A stretch of DNA of 64,000 bases from Symbiodinium natans (GCA_905221605.1 CAJNDS010002634.1:2096229-2160228), one strand, 5' to 3'; numbered from the stretch's first letter, positions 1 through 11,472 are shown. Notes: generated by a model not told the origin, from the letters alone. Translations and numbers: made by a program.

Positions 1-310
1 CACTCCCTACACAGCAGCCAGGTTTCGACCGGGCCAGTACAAGCCAGAGGCCTTCCAGTTTCGTGGCCCGACGAACCCGATGAGTCGTCTCAATCAAGGT
101 GCCTCATGGCGAAGTCTTCTTAAACCCTACACCCGAAATCCTAGACCCGAAGCCCTGCTGTAATTCGTGTTTTGCTCACCCTCCTCCACATGGATACGGG
201 ATCTGCTTCTGGGGGATATGAGCACAAAGGTGAGGGGTAAATCCAAGCATAGTCCTGGGCGGAAGAGTTTGAACAAGTGGGCGGAGCCTGAATGAAAGTA
301 AGCGCCTGCG

Positions 311-400
311 CCCTAAACCCTAAACCCTAAACCCTAAACCCTAAACCCTAAACCCTAAACCCCAAACCCCAAACCCCAAACCCCAAACCCCAAACCCTGA
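311..400 (+). repeat. Interstitial telomere-like array, CCCTAAA then CCCCAAA
   Basis: About seven CCCTAAA heptamers are followed by about six CCCCAAA variants. The heptamer is the plant-type telomere sequence, also reported for dinoflagellates. The array is internal to the window, so it is interstitial or subtelomeric. It faces an opposite-orientation array at 518-565. Confidence 0.95.
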
Positions 401-517
401 ACCCCAGACCCAACCAGCGCACCTCGGGGTTTCTAGTCCGCACGGGCTGCAGATAGGGAAAGCACGGGTCGACGAAAAAGACGCCATGGCGCGGCCGACC
501 CGTAACCTTGCAACCTT

Positions 518-565
518 GGGTTTAGGGTTTAGGGTTTAGGGTTTAGGGTTTAGGGTTTAGGGTTT
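518..565 (+). repeat. Interstitial telomere-like array, TTTAGGG
   Basis: About six perfect TTTAGGG units lie 118 bp from the CCCTAAA array at 311-400, in inverted orientation. The pair could fold back on itself, or it could mark a former short fragment capped at both ends. Confidence 0.95.
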
Positions 566-1516
566 TGAAACAGCAGCAGAAGTGAGCTTGGTTTGTCTGT
601 GTTTGTGTGCTTGTTGCCTAGTGAAGCTTAGGTAAGGTGCTCCTGGACTTGGGCGGTGGGTGTTGCAGGGGTTTAGGGGCAATATGGGTGGTCTCAGCAG
701 AGATACCAAGGCCCCAGAGATGTTCACGTTTTTGTTGTGGGGCCGAGTTCTCCCAAGCGAGGGGGGTGGACGGGGTTGGCAAGAGAGGAGATCGTTCTTG
801 GTCTGCTTGTTCCAAACGCTTCTCGGCCGGGGGCCGAGGCGAATTGCGCATGTGATCCCCGTAGCATCCCTATCGAAGCTTAAGACAAACGATGCCAAAT
901 ACCCGTCCTCATTGAACAGGCTCCTGCCATTGGAGCTTGTGTTGAGTTCGGGGTAGGGTCTATAGGGTTCTAGATCCCCAAACCCGAAACATTTCTCGGA
1001 GAATCCCGGGACAATCCCTGGCCTGCTTTCAAAATGTGCTGCAGTTGCAGTCTATGCTATCATTCCTTTGTTTTGTTTGCCGATAGCTGAGACTGCACTT
1101 CCCATCTTTGCAGTTTCCAGGAGGTCGCGCTGCCGGTGACTTCAATGGCCCCAGCATCTTTGCACGAGGTGGGGCTTTTTAATGTTTCGTTATGCTCTGG
1201 CTTTTGCAGTTGCAATACTCAGACTGTATACTTCATTGCGAAGTTACTAAAAGTACAGTGACCACTGACTTACCACCCCCGTAAACTTACTTACCACTTG
1301 CTTGAATTGCTGAATTACTTAATGCTGGACCGTCCGAAATCGCGAGCCTCAGGGAACTAATCTCATTTCAATTTCGGGAAGGGTTGTTGTGTTGAGGCTA
1401 ACATAGCGAAGCTTAGCTAAGGCAACCACTGGATGGCTTCCCATGAGTACACGCACGCCCTTGGATGGCTACTGTGTACATGTTCGTTGTTCAACATACC
1501 TGTCCCCAAATACAAG
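566..1516. other. Unassigned GC-rich DNA
   Basis: No open frame here resembles a protein family I recognise; the longest frames are about 100 codons and look random. A pyrimidine-rich stretch ending in AG near 1113 could be a splice acceptor, but no exon around it was convincing. Confidence 0.5.
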
Positions 1517-1624
1517 CCCTAAACCCTCAAAAGCCTGAACCCTAAAGCCCTAAACCCTAAACCCTAAACCCGAAACCCGAAACCCTGAACCCTGAACCGT
1601 GAACCCTGAACCCTGAACCCTAAA
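1517..1624 (+). repeat. Degenerate CCCTAAA/CCCTGAA array
   Basis: CCCTAAA heptamers decay into CCCGAAA and CCCTGAA variants. This array is paired with a TTTAGGG array at 1744-1809, which repeats the inverted arrangement seen at 311-565. Confidence 0.9.
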
Positions 1625-1743
1625 GGTAGGTTTTCGTTCAAGGATTCACCTTTTGAGGGCCTCTTTTCCCCAAAGGTCCCATCTCTTAAAGGAAGCTGCA
1701 GCACAAACTCCGCATGGGTTTAGAGCTCCATAGGTTTTTTAGA

Positions 1744-1809
1744 GTTTAGGGTGCAGGGTTTAGGGTTTAGGGTTTAGGGTTTAGGGTTTAGGGTTTAGGG
1801 TTTAGGGTT
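1744..1809 (+). repeat. Interstitial telomere-like array, TTTAGGG
   Basis: About eight TTTAGGG units, mostly perfect. They are opposite in orientation to the 1517-1624 array, with about 120 bp between the two. Confidence 0.95.
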
Positions 1810-2489
1810 CCGGGGGCCTCATGGTACATGTGTCACCGAGTCGCGATGAGGAGCTCGAGGTGGACGGAGCGGCTTTCTGAGGCCGCAGGCTCAAGTTCGC
1901 CATGCAAGTTGGCTCTGTTTCAGTGCCATACTGCTTGAGTTCCCTTGAGGGAGCTCTGTTCTATTTTTCCCCCCAACAGCTTGAGCTTTGGCGTCTTCAG
2001 CCCAATTTTAGCTTTCATACCCATAAAGGGTTCTGCAATGGGTTTTGGCGCGGGAGCAGGAATGGGTTCTGGAGGAGGGTCCGCAAGGAGTTCTGGAGCG
2101 TTCTGGAGGAAGGGTCTGGAGGGGGGTGGGTTCGGAAGTTGGGGCGGGTTTCCGGCGTTCCAGATTAAGGTCAAAAGCGCGTTCCTGAGCAGGGTTCAGA
2201 GGAACATCTTCAGGCGCAACCGGAACATCCTGACATTGCAGGAATCGGCTCCGTGATGAAGATCACTACTGAGTCACTACTGGCGCTGGCAGAGCCCAGC
2301 ATACATCGCGTCCCTTCATGACCAATGTTTGCATGATGCATGCATCCATTGGCCAGTCCACATATCTGAGGCTGCTTCCAGCATCACATTCTGCCCAACC
2401 ATCTGCTGGTGACGTGCAAAGTCTCCAACTGACAGCTGAACTCCACTCGCATCAGAGACCAGGAGCCCAATACCCCCGGCCACATATAT

Positions 2490-2895
2490 CCACATGAAGG
2501 AAAAGGGAAACAAAGCCACACAAAAGGAGACAAGGAGCCTAAGAATCCAGCGAAGGCCAGCCGCATGAACGGAGACCAGGAACCCGGCAATGGCCACCCG
2601 CATGAAGGGATACGAAGGGACAAGGCGAAGCAAGGAGACCAGGAAGCCGGCCATGGCCACCAAGAATCTGGCAATGGTCACAAAGAGGCCACCCGCGTGA
2701 AGGGAGACAAAGGGAGACAAAGAAGCGAGGGGCCCAGGAAGTGGGCAATGGCCGCCCACATGAAAGGAGACAAAGGAAGGGAGACAAAGGAGTTAGGAAC
2801 CCGGCAAAGGCCACCTGCGTGAAGGGAGACAAAGAGAGACAAAAGGAGACAAGGAAACCAGGCACCCGGCCATGGCCGCCAGGAAACGGGCGGTG
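2490..2895 (+). repeat. Degenerate purine-rich minisatellite
   Basis: Imperfect tandem repeats built from GGAGACAAGG, CCCGGCAATGGCC and ACCCGCATGAAGG blocks, with a rough period of 30-60 bp. Several frames on both strands stay open across it because the repeat lacks stops. Those frames are low-complexity and are not called as genes. The flanks (1810-2489 and 2896-3186) hold nothing I recognise. Confidence 0.75.
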
Positions 2896-3186
2896 GCACG
2901 ATGGCCGGACGAAGGTCTGCTGCGGCAAGCTTCTTGATGCCCCCAGCTTGAACTTTGGGGTTCTCGGAGCGCCCGAGCGGCTTCTTCGTAAGCGGGTTCC
3001 GGAGGAAGGGTTCCGGAGCGAGCGCTCAAGGAGCGAGCGCGTGCCTCTTCAAGCGGGAAGCTTGAAAGAAAACACTGTCGGCTGTATGGGGCGCAGCGTG
3101 CCGGATTCAAGGCCACCACGCGCTTCAAGAACCCATGAAAAACGCGTTCTGCTGCTGTTGGGGATACCTGCTGGGATGATGTTTAA

Positions 3187-3237
3187 TTAGGGTTTAGGGT
3201 TTAGGGTGTAGGGTTTCGGGTTTAGGGTTTAGGGCTT
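3187..3237 (+). repeat. Interstitial telomere-like array, TTTAGGG
   Basis: TTTAGGG units with one TTTCGGG and one GTGTAGGG variant. Confidence 0.9.
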
Positions 3238-5149
3238 AGAACCCAAAGGAATATCACGAACTATAGTTCCCTTGCTATTCAGTTCATGTGTTTGTGGGTC
3301 TGTTCCTTTCTCTTGTCAGCATCCCAGGCAAGCGGCTACCCGAGCAAAGGCAGCTTCTCCAACTTTGTATCGCTCCTTGACTCAGAACTTCGGGTCCCTT
3401 TTTGGGTACCTTGTTTAGAAGCTGCCGCACTACAGAGGGACCCCGGAATGGAACCAAATTTCAAGAACAAACTACTCAGGGCTCAGGACTTTAGGGGTCT
3501 TGGGAGAAGATTGGTCAGTATGATACAGTATGTTGCACTGAAGACCTCTAAACCCTAAACCCTACACCCCAGTACGGCCTGAGAAGCCCCTTCAGTCATG
3601 GGACAACTCTACAGCCTAAACCCCCCCTAAACCCTAAACTCAAGCTTTTGACCCCTCTCTTGAGGACCAGTCCCCTAGGAATGGTCGGAATGCCCCGAAA
3701 CCCCAGGCCAGGGGCCTCCGCAGCGTCTCCCGCATGGGGGTCACCCCCCTCTTTGCGACCTGAAATGCTGTAAGACCTGCTTGAAAATGTACCTGAAACC
3801 AGAGCCTGCTGGGACCCCCGACCACTTTCTGGGACACAAGACTCCCTCGAACCCCCCGGACACTGGAACGGAAGAAGTTTTTGGAAGTGGGCGGTTGGCT
3901 TCAGTGTTGGCCTAAACCCCACAGAGAATAGGTTTGGGTGCGCCATTTCAAAGCAAACCCTAACCCTAAACCCTGAACTCTCCCAAAACCCTAGAAGTCT
4001 CAGACCCTCTGCCTCAGTCCCATAACTCCCCTGTTGCCCTTTGTGGGTTCGAGATTCCCTTACAGTAACCAGCCCCCCCAAAGGTTACGAAACCCGAAGT
4101 AATCATAAACCCTAAACCAAGCTAGGCGGACGGCTAAAAACCCCTAAACCCTAAATCCTAACCCTAAACCCCTTAAACCCTACCGACCAAGGAATGAGTA
4201 CCAAGGCATGAACGTTCTCGAAGTGCAACCGGCGGCTTCGGGCAAGAGCAACTGGGGCTTTAGGGTTTTTAACGGTTTAGGGTTTAGGGTTTTTGGTTTA
4301 GAGCTAGTGTTTAAGGGCTTTGGGGTTCTTAAGGTTGAGGGGCTTTCCTGTTTTTTGGGTTCATCCCTTAAATGCGTTGAGGATCCTATTGCAACTAAGG
4401 AGCATTCCTCAAAGCTACATCCAAACCCCAAAGTCTAAAACGAGCCCACGCCCCCGCAGGCTGTGCGGGCGAGGCTTGCCGAGCGCCAGCGAGCGCTTGT
4501 CTCACTCGCAACCCGAACCGCTCGCTGTGGATGCCTGTACGCATGCTGTATACGCCCTATAACCTCCAAGGAAAGGCTCTGGAGGCTCCCACCCCTACCT
4601 CCACGGAAATGCTCTGGAGGCTCCCACCTCTGCATGCCCCAAACACGGTCTTCTCAGTACTGGTCCCTTACAGTAAAGTAAGTACTCAAGTCATGACCTG
4701 TAAAAGGCGCTGACCTTTCAGGGAGGGGTAGCCCCATGGCCCTGCTGGCCCCCGCCCTATCTCTACCTGGCCGACTCGTTGTCTGGCTTCCTGGCCTGCC
4801 CCCTCCGGCCCGGCCCCCTGGCTCTGGCCCTTGTGGCCTTGGACTCCTGAATCTTCTTGAAACTGTCTGGGACCCCCCGACCCCCCTAGCATTCCTTTGA
4901 CTCTCGGACCCAACCCCGAATTCATGAAACTGAATAAGTTTTTAGAAATGGACTGTTGCCTTGAGTTTAGGCCTAAACCCTTAAAGGAAGAGGTTTGGGT
5001 GGCTTAGCCGTCTCGGACGGCGTGGGGTGGGAGAAAAGTGTTAGATGACCCTCCACAATCGGGCCAAAGCTGCTCTTCGCACCTCACGAAGCTTTCGAGC
5101 TTGTTCCGAAATCTAACCTTCACAGCACCTACGCCCAAAAACCCTGAAT
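3238..5149. other. Gene-poor DNA with isolated telomere heptamers
   Basis: One to three CCCTAAA or TTTAGGG units occur near 3550, 3625, 3960, 4105, 4145-4180 and 4265-4290, embedded in otherwise unrecognised sequence. Open frames up to about 160 codons are present but show no family motifs and mostly include the heptamers themselves. Confidence 0.6.
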
Positions 5150-5341
5150 CCTAAACCCTAAACCCTAAACCCCAAACCCCAAACCCCAAACCCCAAACCC
5201 CACCCTGGGTATTCCAGGCAACCAGCTGGGGGATGCCGGCGCCTCCGACAAATGGCTGCAGAATGAAATCAAGGACTCGGAGTCCTAAGCTTTGAGCCCT
5301 AAACCCTAAACCCTAAACCCTAAAACCTAAACCCTAACCCC
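5150..5341 (+). repeat. Two CCCTAAA/CCCCAAA arrays
   Basis: Arrays at 5150-5201 (CCCTAAA then CCCCAAA) and 5297-5341 (CCCTAAA with CCTAAAA variants). The switch from CCCTAAA to CCCCAAA also occurs at 311-400, so the variant heptamer spreads as a block. Confidence 0.9.
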
Positions 5342-5489
5342 CAAGCACCCTGAGTCCTAAGATACTTAGGGCCTTTGAAAGACTACGTAGCTGCAGGGGC
5401 AGAGTGATCTGGTGAACCTTCCAAGATGCCCTACCTTGATCAAAGTTTAGGGCGTGCGGTTTAGGGTTTCGTGTTGCATTTTGCTCCAG

Positions 5490-6119
5490 GAGCTGTGCGA
5501 CAGGGTTCGGACGAATGGAAAGTTGGCAGATAAGCTCAAGGCCTCGTGCGACAAGAGGTTTTCTGGACTGACAGATCGGAAGACCGACACTGTGGTAATC
5601 GTCTCCGATGGCGAGGTCGAGACTGCCACTGCTGCAGACGATGTCTTCGCCAACTACGTATTCGACAGTGACGCGGGGGTGAAAAGTGTGTCTGTTATCA
5701 AGCCAAGAGGCAGAGCCGTTAGCCCCCCTGAGGGGATGAAACCCTTCAGTAGCAACCCCTTCAATGGCGGCTATGTGGTCGGGGAGAACGGGGTGCCGCC
5801 TGACTATTCTGTGAATCTTGAGAGGGCAGCATCTTCATGGTACAAGGTACCGAACAATCGAGGATTGCTACAGAGTCAAGGAATTAGCAACAGGGAAAGC
5901 ATGGACTGGATGAGAAAGCTTGTGATGAACGAGGTGGAGAGGCCAGATCACTCAGTCAGCACATATGCAAAGGTCATTAAAGAGTCCCTGGAGACGAAAT
6001 GGGGAGGACCGTTTCAGGTCGCGGTGGCAGAAAGCCCCTTCACATCACCTTCACTTGGTTCGGCCAGCATCTATGCAGAGTTTGAGGTGGGGGATCTTTT
6101 TGTGCACATCATCGCGTGA
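5490..6119 (+). CDS. Exon-like coding segment, possible dynein light chain (DLC8-type) C-terminal domain
   Basis: An open frame of about 210 codons ends at a TGA (6117-6119). A pyrimidine-rich stretch ending in CAG at 5487-5489 looks like a splice acceptor, so I take the coding start as an exon boundary rather than the upstream in-frame GTG, which lies in telomere-like sequence. The last ~55 residues (TYAKVIKESLETKWGG... through SIYAEFEVGDLFVHIIA) match the order and spacing of a DLC8-type dynein light chain: helix, K-x(2-3)-W core, then three short beta strands. The first ~150 residues are unrecognised. No upstream exon was found. The assignment is inference from pattern only; it may be another small alpha/beta protein, or a gene fragment. 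Confidence 0.45.
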   Translation, partial: ELCDRVRTNGKLADKLKASCDKRFSGLTDRKTDTVVIVSDGEVETATAADDVFANYVFDSDAGVKSVSVIKPRGRAVSPPEGMKPFSSNPFNGGYVVGENGVPPDYSVNLERAASSWYKVPNNRGLLQSQGISNRESMDWMRKLVMNEVERPDHSVSTYAKVIKESLETKWGGPFQVAVAESPFTSPSLGSASIYAEFEVGDLFVHIIA

Positions 6120-6451
6120 GAAGAGGAGAGACCGTGGGTGTTCCCAAAAAGGACTCCGCACTTGACGGGTTATGGTACTTACAGCCAGAAGAAGCCTAGG
6201 TAAGGGTGGAGCCATAGTTCTCCTACGTATAGCCCTTATAAGTGCCCATGCACCTCCTAGTAGATGTCACGATTGCCATTTGCAGCCCTTTCATTTCTGT
6301 AGTGGACACCTGGCTATAGCGCCACTCTAAGCGAATAAGTACATGTGCGTGTTTGAAGCGTGCTTACTCGTACCCTATGCCTGGTGTACTTGGATGGGCA
6401 GGGTTTTGTTGGGATTAGCAGGGTGTAGAATCTAGGGCTTACCTACGGAAT

Positions 6452-6712
6452 CCAAAACCTGCTTTACAGCAGGTAGAGATCCAAGAGCCGGGGTGTTAGT
6501 CGATGTTTGCTAAACACCTGGTTTTGGGCCACAAAACCAGGTTTCCGATTTTGCAGCCCACCCACAACCCGTAAAAACCTGTGTGAAACCCGTAAAAACC
6601 CGTGTGAAACCCGCAAAAGCCTGTGGTGGCAAGCCAGGTTTCTCCTTGCCTTCTGCAAGTTTCTCTTAGAAAGTCGGGTTTTTAAGCACAACCTGCATTA
6701 AGCAGGTTTTGG
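6452..6712. mobile_element. Small foldback (MITE-like) element
   Basis: The ends are near-perfect inverted repeats: CCAAAACCTGCTTTACAGCA at 6452-6471 against the complement of the segment ending GCAGGTTTTGG at 6712. Inside is a second hairpin, ACCTGGTTTTG-GGCCA-CAAAACCAGGT (about 6518-6544), and three copies of a GTGTGAAACCCGTAAAAACC-like unit. No clear target-site duplication is visible. It is non-coding. Confidence 0.65.
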
Positions 6713-7169
6713 TTGCTGTAGGTAGGGCTTAGGGTCTAGTGAAACCCCAAGTCCTAAACTGGCCCTAGCAATGAACTCGTCTTGGTTCGTCTGTAGCTGC
6801 CCCTGCGCAGTGATGCGAACCAATCCAATCAGACATCTGTTCTCACATAACAAGTTCTGGAATCGTTTGTTCTTTTGCTTTCTTTATATGATCCTGTTTG
6901 CGTTCCTGGAGGTTCCCGGTTTAACTGGGGATGGCACTTGGTTTTTGCTGCATGGTTGGGAGTCTCTGGGTTGCGAATGGGGTTGTCGTTTCAATAATCG
7001 CCAGAGTAGAACACTCTGCACGAAGCAGTTGGTTTCACCCGCAAACCCTATAAACCCTAAACCCCATGCTTGACATAGCGCCGCCCCGCATACATTGTTG
7101 GGTCGTGCCTGTAGAATCCGCTCCGAGCCTCGATCATGCCGCATGAACTTCGATCCAGCCTGGAGAGGG
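6713..7169. other. Unassigned intergenic DNA
   Basis: A frame at 6771-7073 contains a hydrophobic stretch, but there is no recognisable family and no supporting context. Nothing else is seen. Confidence 0.4.
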
Positions 7170-7297
7170 GTTGAGGGTTGAGGGCTTAGGGTTTCGGGTT
7201 TGGGGTTTGAGGTTTGAGGTTTGGGGTTTGGGGTTTGGGGTTTGGGGTTTTGGGTTTGGGGTTTAGGGTTTAGGGTTTAGGGTTTAGGGTTTAGGGT
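7170..7297 (+). repeat. TTTGGGG/TTTAGGG mixed telomere-like array
   Basis: TTTGAGG and TTTGGGG units precede a run of perfect TTTAGGG units. This is the mirror image of the 5150-5201 array. Confidence 0.92.
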
Positions 7298-8164
7298 GGT
7301 GGGGGCTCTAAGGCTTGAACGTCTCATCGCATGTGGGGTATTGCTGAGCACTGTTGCCGTTCATCGGTTCCAACTGCATAGGAACAACTTCCTCCCGCTT
7401 ACCATGCATTTGCAGCTCTTGAGGCTAGGGACCCGCTGCCTATTCATTGCGTTAGCCATTTCGGGGGGATATCTGCATGTCCATAGTTCATGTCTCGAAG
7501 TCTTTGCAACATGGCTTCTAAATTCCATAAACCCTCTAAATGTCCTAGACGTAGAAGCCCTTAACCCTATAAACCCAACAAACCCTACCTTCAAAAAGCG
7601 TGGGAGAATGGATGGTCTGGCAAGCTTCCGGGCGCCGCCACGGCCTTCGCTTTAGCAAGGAGTGTGTGGCGGGCTTTGGGTCGGGCGCTGGATTTTGGGT
7701 CTTGGATGCTGGGTTTTGGGTTTTGGATGCCAACGAAGAGGTTTCGACATTTAGGGTTTTGGGGATTTCGGCTTGGACTTGGCTTGGGGGCGGGGAGGGT
7801 GGGGGGGGGGAAAGGGCACTTCATCATGCTCTGGCTGTAGAAGTCGGATCACGCCAGCCATCTCTCTGTGTCAACGGGTCAGGGCATGAGCACTCTTGCA
7901 TGTGATGTACAAGCCGGCGTGCCTCAGAAAGGCGGCAAAATACGGCAGCCCTACTTATACAGCTCATCCCTTTCTCCCGTTTATAGGGTTCCAGGATTTC
8001 AAGATGTCTAGGGGCCTGTTCAAGGGTGCCAGGGTGCCGTGCCCGGGCGGGGCGGGGGGTCACCATCTGAAGTTTTTGGGGAGTTGAGGGCTTTATCGGG
8101 TCTTGGGAGTTTGAAGGCCTAGGCTTAGGTCTTATCTTGGCCCGGTGCCTTCTGTACCAGGGCC

Positions 8165-10085
8165 CTTTCTTTTCCCAAAAATAGTAATGTATTACGAAAT
8201 CTTCATTGAGAGACTAAAACGATAATCCTCTATGAACAAGATCATGGATACCGATTATATTGAAGATAAGAGAATATAAATTTCGCGCATTCATTAAGGA
8301 ATATAAAATAAACATATTTAATTATCGATTTTCTAAATCCTGAATATTAAATCTATGAATTGGTAACGACCCAAGAATACTTACAATCTTTGAAAACCAC
8401 TTGATTTATATATTGGACGAACTAAAATGAAGAGAGACCTTATATTCTTGGTAATTTGAAGATGTTTGATGATTATTTTTGGGTATAGAAATTTTTTGTA
8501 CTAAACAAATTGAAGATTCTCGGGTTGGATAATAGATTTCATAGATTTTGAAATCTTCGTTTTTTTCGATTTCAAGAATTAGGAATTAGTTTCATCTGAA
8601 TTAAGGGCAAGATCTGATTGATATTTTTGGATATATATATGTATATATATATATATCATTTATATCATATATATATCTCATTTATATTATAGGCTCCCAA
8701 GATTTATTCGATTAAGGATTTATGGATTTATCGCTAAGACATATATTTTTATTTAAGTTCTATTGGATTTGATATTTTCATCGATTGGAATTTTAGAATT
8801 AAATCTCTACCCAATCTTAAAGAAATGAGGAAGGGAGGAATATTGATTAGAATGGAGGGAGGGGGAGGGGGGATAATAGAGATATGGAGATTATTTGGGA
8901 GAATTCTCAATTCTCGCCACTAAACTATATAGAAAGAATATCGAATTAATTCTGGCATTATTTACACATAAACATTATAAACCATTTTTGCATCCGGAAA
9001 TATCAAAAAAAATTTCAGAGATTCCAAAAGAAATTAATCTAATTAAATATATCTTTCTTACATATCAAATTATCATGAAATAAAATCATGATAAATTCTT
9101 AATCATCATCCCCAGGAGAAATATTAAATTCATTTTATAGATATCTAATTGCGAATATTATGATTTCTACATTAATTGAATTTAAAGAATGGAAATGGGG
9201 GATGTGGATCTATCTGAAAAGATAAATGATATCCGAAAAATAATCGGAAAGAATTATGGATATTTCAATTCTCGCTTTTTGGAAATTCTCTGGGGGAGGA
9301 ATAATATATTTATGATTAATTTTTTTAAATTTCGATCCTTCTTTTTTTCATAAATTCTTCATATTATATTATGAATATAATCTAAACCTTCTATTTTATC
9401 GAAGAAATTTTGGATTTCGAATCATGATGAATTATGAATTTTTGGGATTAGATATCTCTTATATCTTTCTATGATCAATTATGAAATTGGATTATCGTCT
9501 TTATTAAATATAATCCCAACTCATGATTATATAAAATAATCTAGATATATTATTGGCATTTTCGATTCTGAACTTGATGATTGGAAATTTATCTAGGTGA
9601 GATTCCGAGGATTATTGAGGATGGAAATTAGAATGGAATATAGGGGATCATATACGCCCTTCGGGAGAAAGAGATTATTTTCTTATATATAATATTTTCT
9701 TATTCCTCTTGCAAATGGGATGTTTCTCTTAATTTCCATATCAGCCTCAGAAAAAGATAGGGGATCATTTGATAGATTGCAATTTATTCTATCTTCATTG
9801 ATATCCAAACCTTGGAGGAAATTTCGATGGATCGATATATCATGATGAATATTTATAAGGAATTGATGATTTTTCTGAAAATTTTGCGGGGAATCGAAAA
9901 AGGAGATTTGAAATTATTGAATTTATTAGAAAGCAAAATTCTTCACGATTGAAGAAACGAATAGATGATTCTCGAAGGAATTATTTGATTAGATTTAATG
10001 ACGATTATAAAAGGGACTAGAGGGGACCCGTCGATTCCATCGACGGCATATCCGCCTACTAAATAGAAATAGATATACGTTAAAA
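8165..10085. other. AT-rich non-coding island
   Basis: Base composition changes abruptly at about 8165-8185, from GC-rich to strongly AT-rich sequence full of GATT, AAATTTC and ATATAT. It returns to GC-rich between about 10010 and 10085. The longest frame is 62 codons and looks random. A short AT dinucleotide repeat sits at about 8630-8660. No tRNA, rRNA or protein signature was seen. It could be organelle-derived, foreign, or an AT-rich satellite, but nothing decides between these. The LINE 3' tail abuts its right edge. Confidence 0.8.
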
Positions 10086-10537
10086 CTCTCTCTCTCTCTC
10101 TCGGTCGCTGCAGAGGTAACTCCACATAGCGGCGCTGTGAGACATACAGTCTGGCACTGTGACCAAACCGGCTCATCGTGTGAGCAATTGGTGAAGGTTC
10201 CACATGACCGGCCCGAAAGGCCCAAGCATCATGTGGGGAGGCCTCATGTCTATATGAACACAAAACGGAACTACAAAAGAAGCAAAACGAGAATGCCGCA
10301 TATCAACGGTGAACCATATGTACAAAACGAAGCAAGGAAAAAGACATAGTGATAGTGAGCCGCACTTGCACATGGGGCATCAGGGGCATGCCAGTACCCA
10401 TGAGAGCATAGGCACCAGTCAGAGCCGTAACGCGCAATCGAAGCACGTCCGTCACCCCACGCATCCCCTCGACGACCCCCACTCAGGCCTACCAATCCCA
10501 GGAGGGCGATAGACATGAGCTGCCGCGCACTCTCTGA

Positions 10538-11460
10538 CTACTCTACAATGCCACTCAATGGTTCAGGGATTTGACGTGTCAAAAAGACAATGTAGCCTCG
10601 CTGGTCTACAAGTCCGCAAAACGATGCATGCTCCTCTTCAGTCCCAACCCTGACGAGCTGAGGTCTTGTATCGTCATCTTTAAGAGCCCAGCCGTGTCCT
10701 GTTCGCAACAAAGCACGATAGTGGCCTTCATGACAGGAGCGCCCATCATGTATGACTATGGAGCAAACCCGATACGCATGCCAATCAACGTGCAGAGATG
10801 TTGGAGTGGTGAAGACTGGCATGTAGACATCCTGCCTTGTCACTCGGTACGTACGACCATCCTTGTTCCAACCTGAGTCATGTCGCTTAAAGCGAGGGAG
10901 CGCCAACACATCAAAAGGAGCAGGCTCCTGGAGGGCATATATCTCTCGCTGTGAGTGCCAACATGCAATGAGCGATTGCAACGTGTTTTCGGGCGCATCA
11001 GGCGGTGTGTGCAAGCTGATGGGCACAAGGGCACAATATCCACCATCTGTGGTTCCCTCCACGCCGGCTTCAATTGTGCGAGCCTCCCACTTACCTGCCC
11101 AGTGCTGAATGCCGAGTTTATTATGTAGATACATGTAAAAGTCAGCAACGTCATGTTGTATGTGCGGCCTCAACCATCCCAGCATCACGAAAGCGAGAGA
11201 CCTGTACAGAGAGATGGGCTGTTGGTGCGCACACCGAAACACATGGAGAAGCGGCTGAATGGCATGTTGCAGTTGGGGAGGCAGGAATGCAACTGGGCTG
11301 GAGCTCAGAGCCCACACACAGGCTGTGATGGAGGCATTTATGTAGCAGTGGTTACCGGGGTTCAGGAGTCGCGCCTGCAGTATGGTATGGACGAGGTCCA
11401 CCGGTGCTGTCGTGGTAGAGCCGGGATGGGCCCCCGAGACAGGATCCCTTAGAGCAGATC
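10538..11460 (-). CDS. Ubiquitin-specific protease (C19)-like domain at the LINE 3' end
   Basis: The last ~275 codons of the long LINE frame resemble a C19 deubiquitinase. There is a Cys box LNPGNHCYINAS (family consensus L-x-N-x-G-N-T-C-Y-x-N), a central region with LPRFKRHDSG, a His box HEGHYRALLRTG (consensus GHY), and a terminal GYIVFLTR matching the usual Y-x-L-x-Y end. Catalytic Cys and His are both present. The enzyme class removes ubiquitin from proteins. The domain is in the same frame as the reverse transcriptase but separated from it by the region where the middle ORF lies. The insert is shorter than most free-standing USPs. There is no start codon near the domain that would clearly make it independent. 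Confidence 0.72.
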
Positions 11461-11472
11461 TGTCTTTCTGAG

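Noticed and set aside
311-565. A true chromosome end
   Set aside because: Arrays are short, inverted, internal, and repeated many times through the window.
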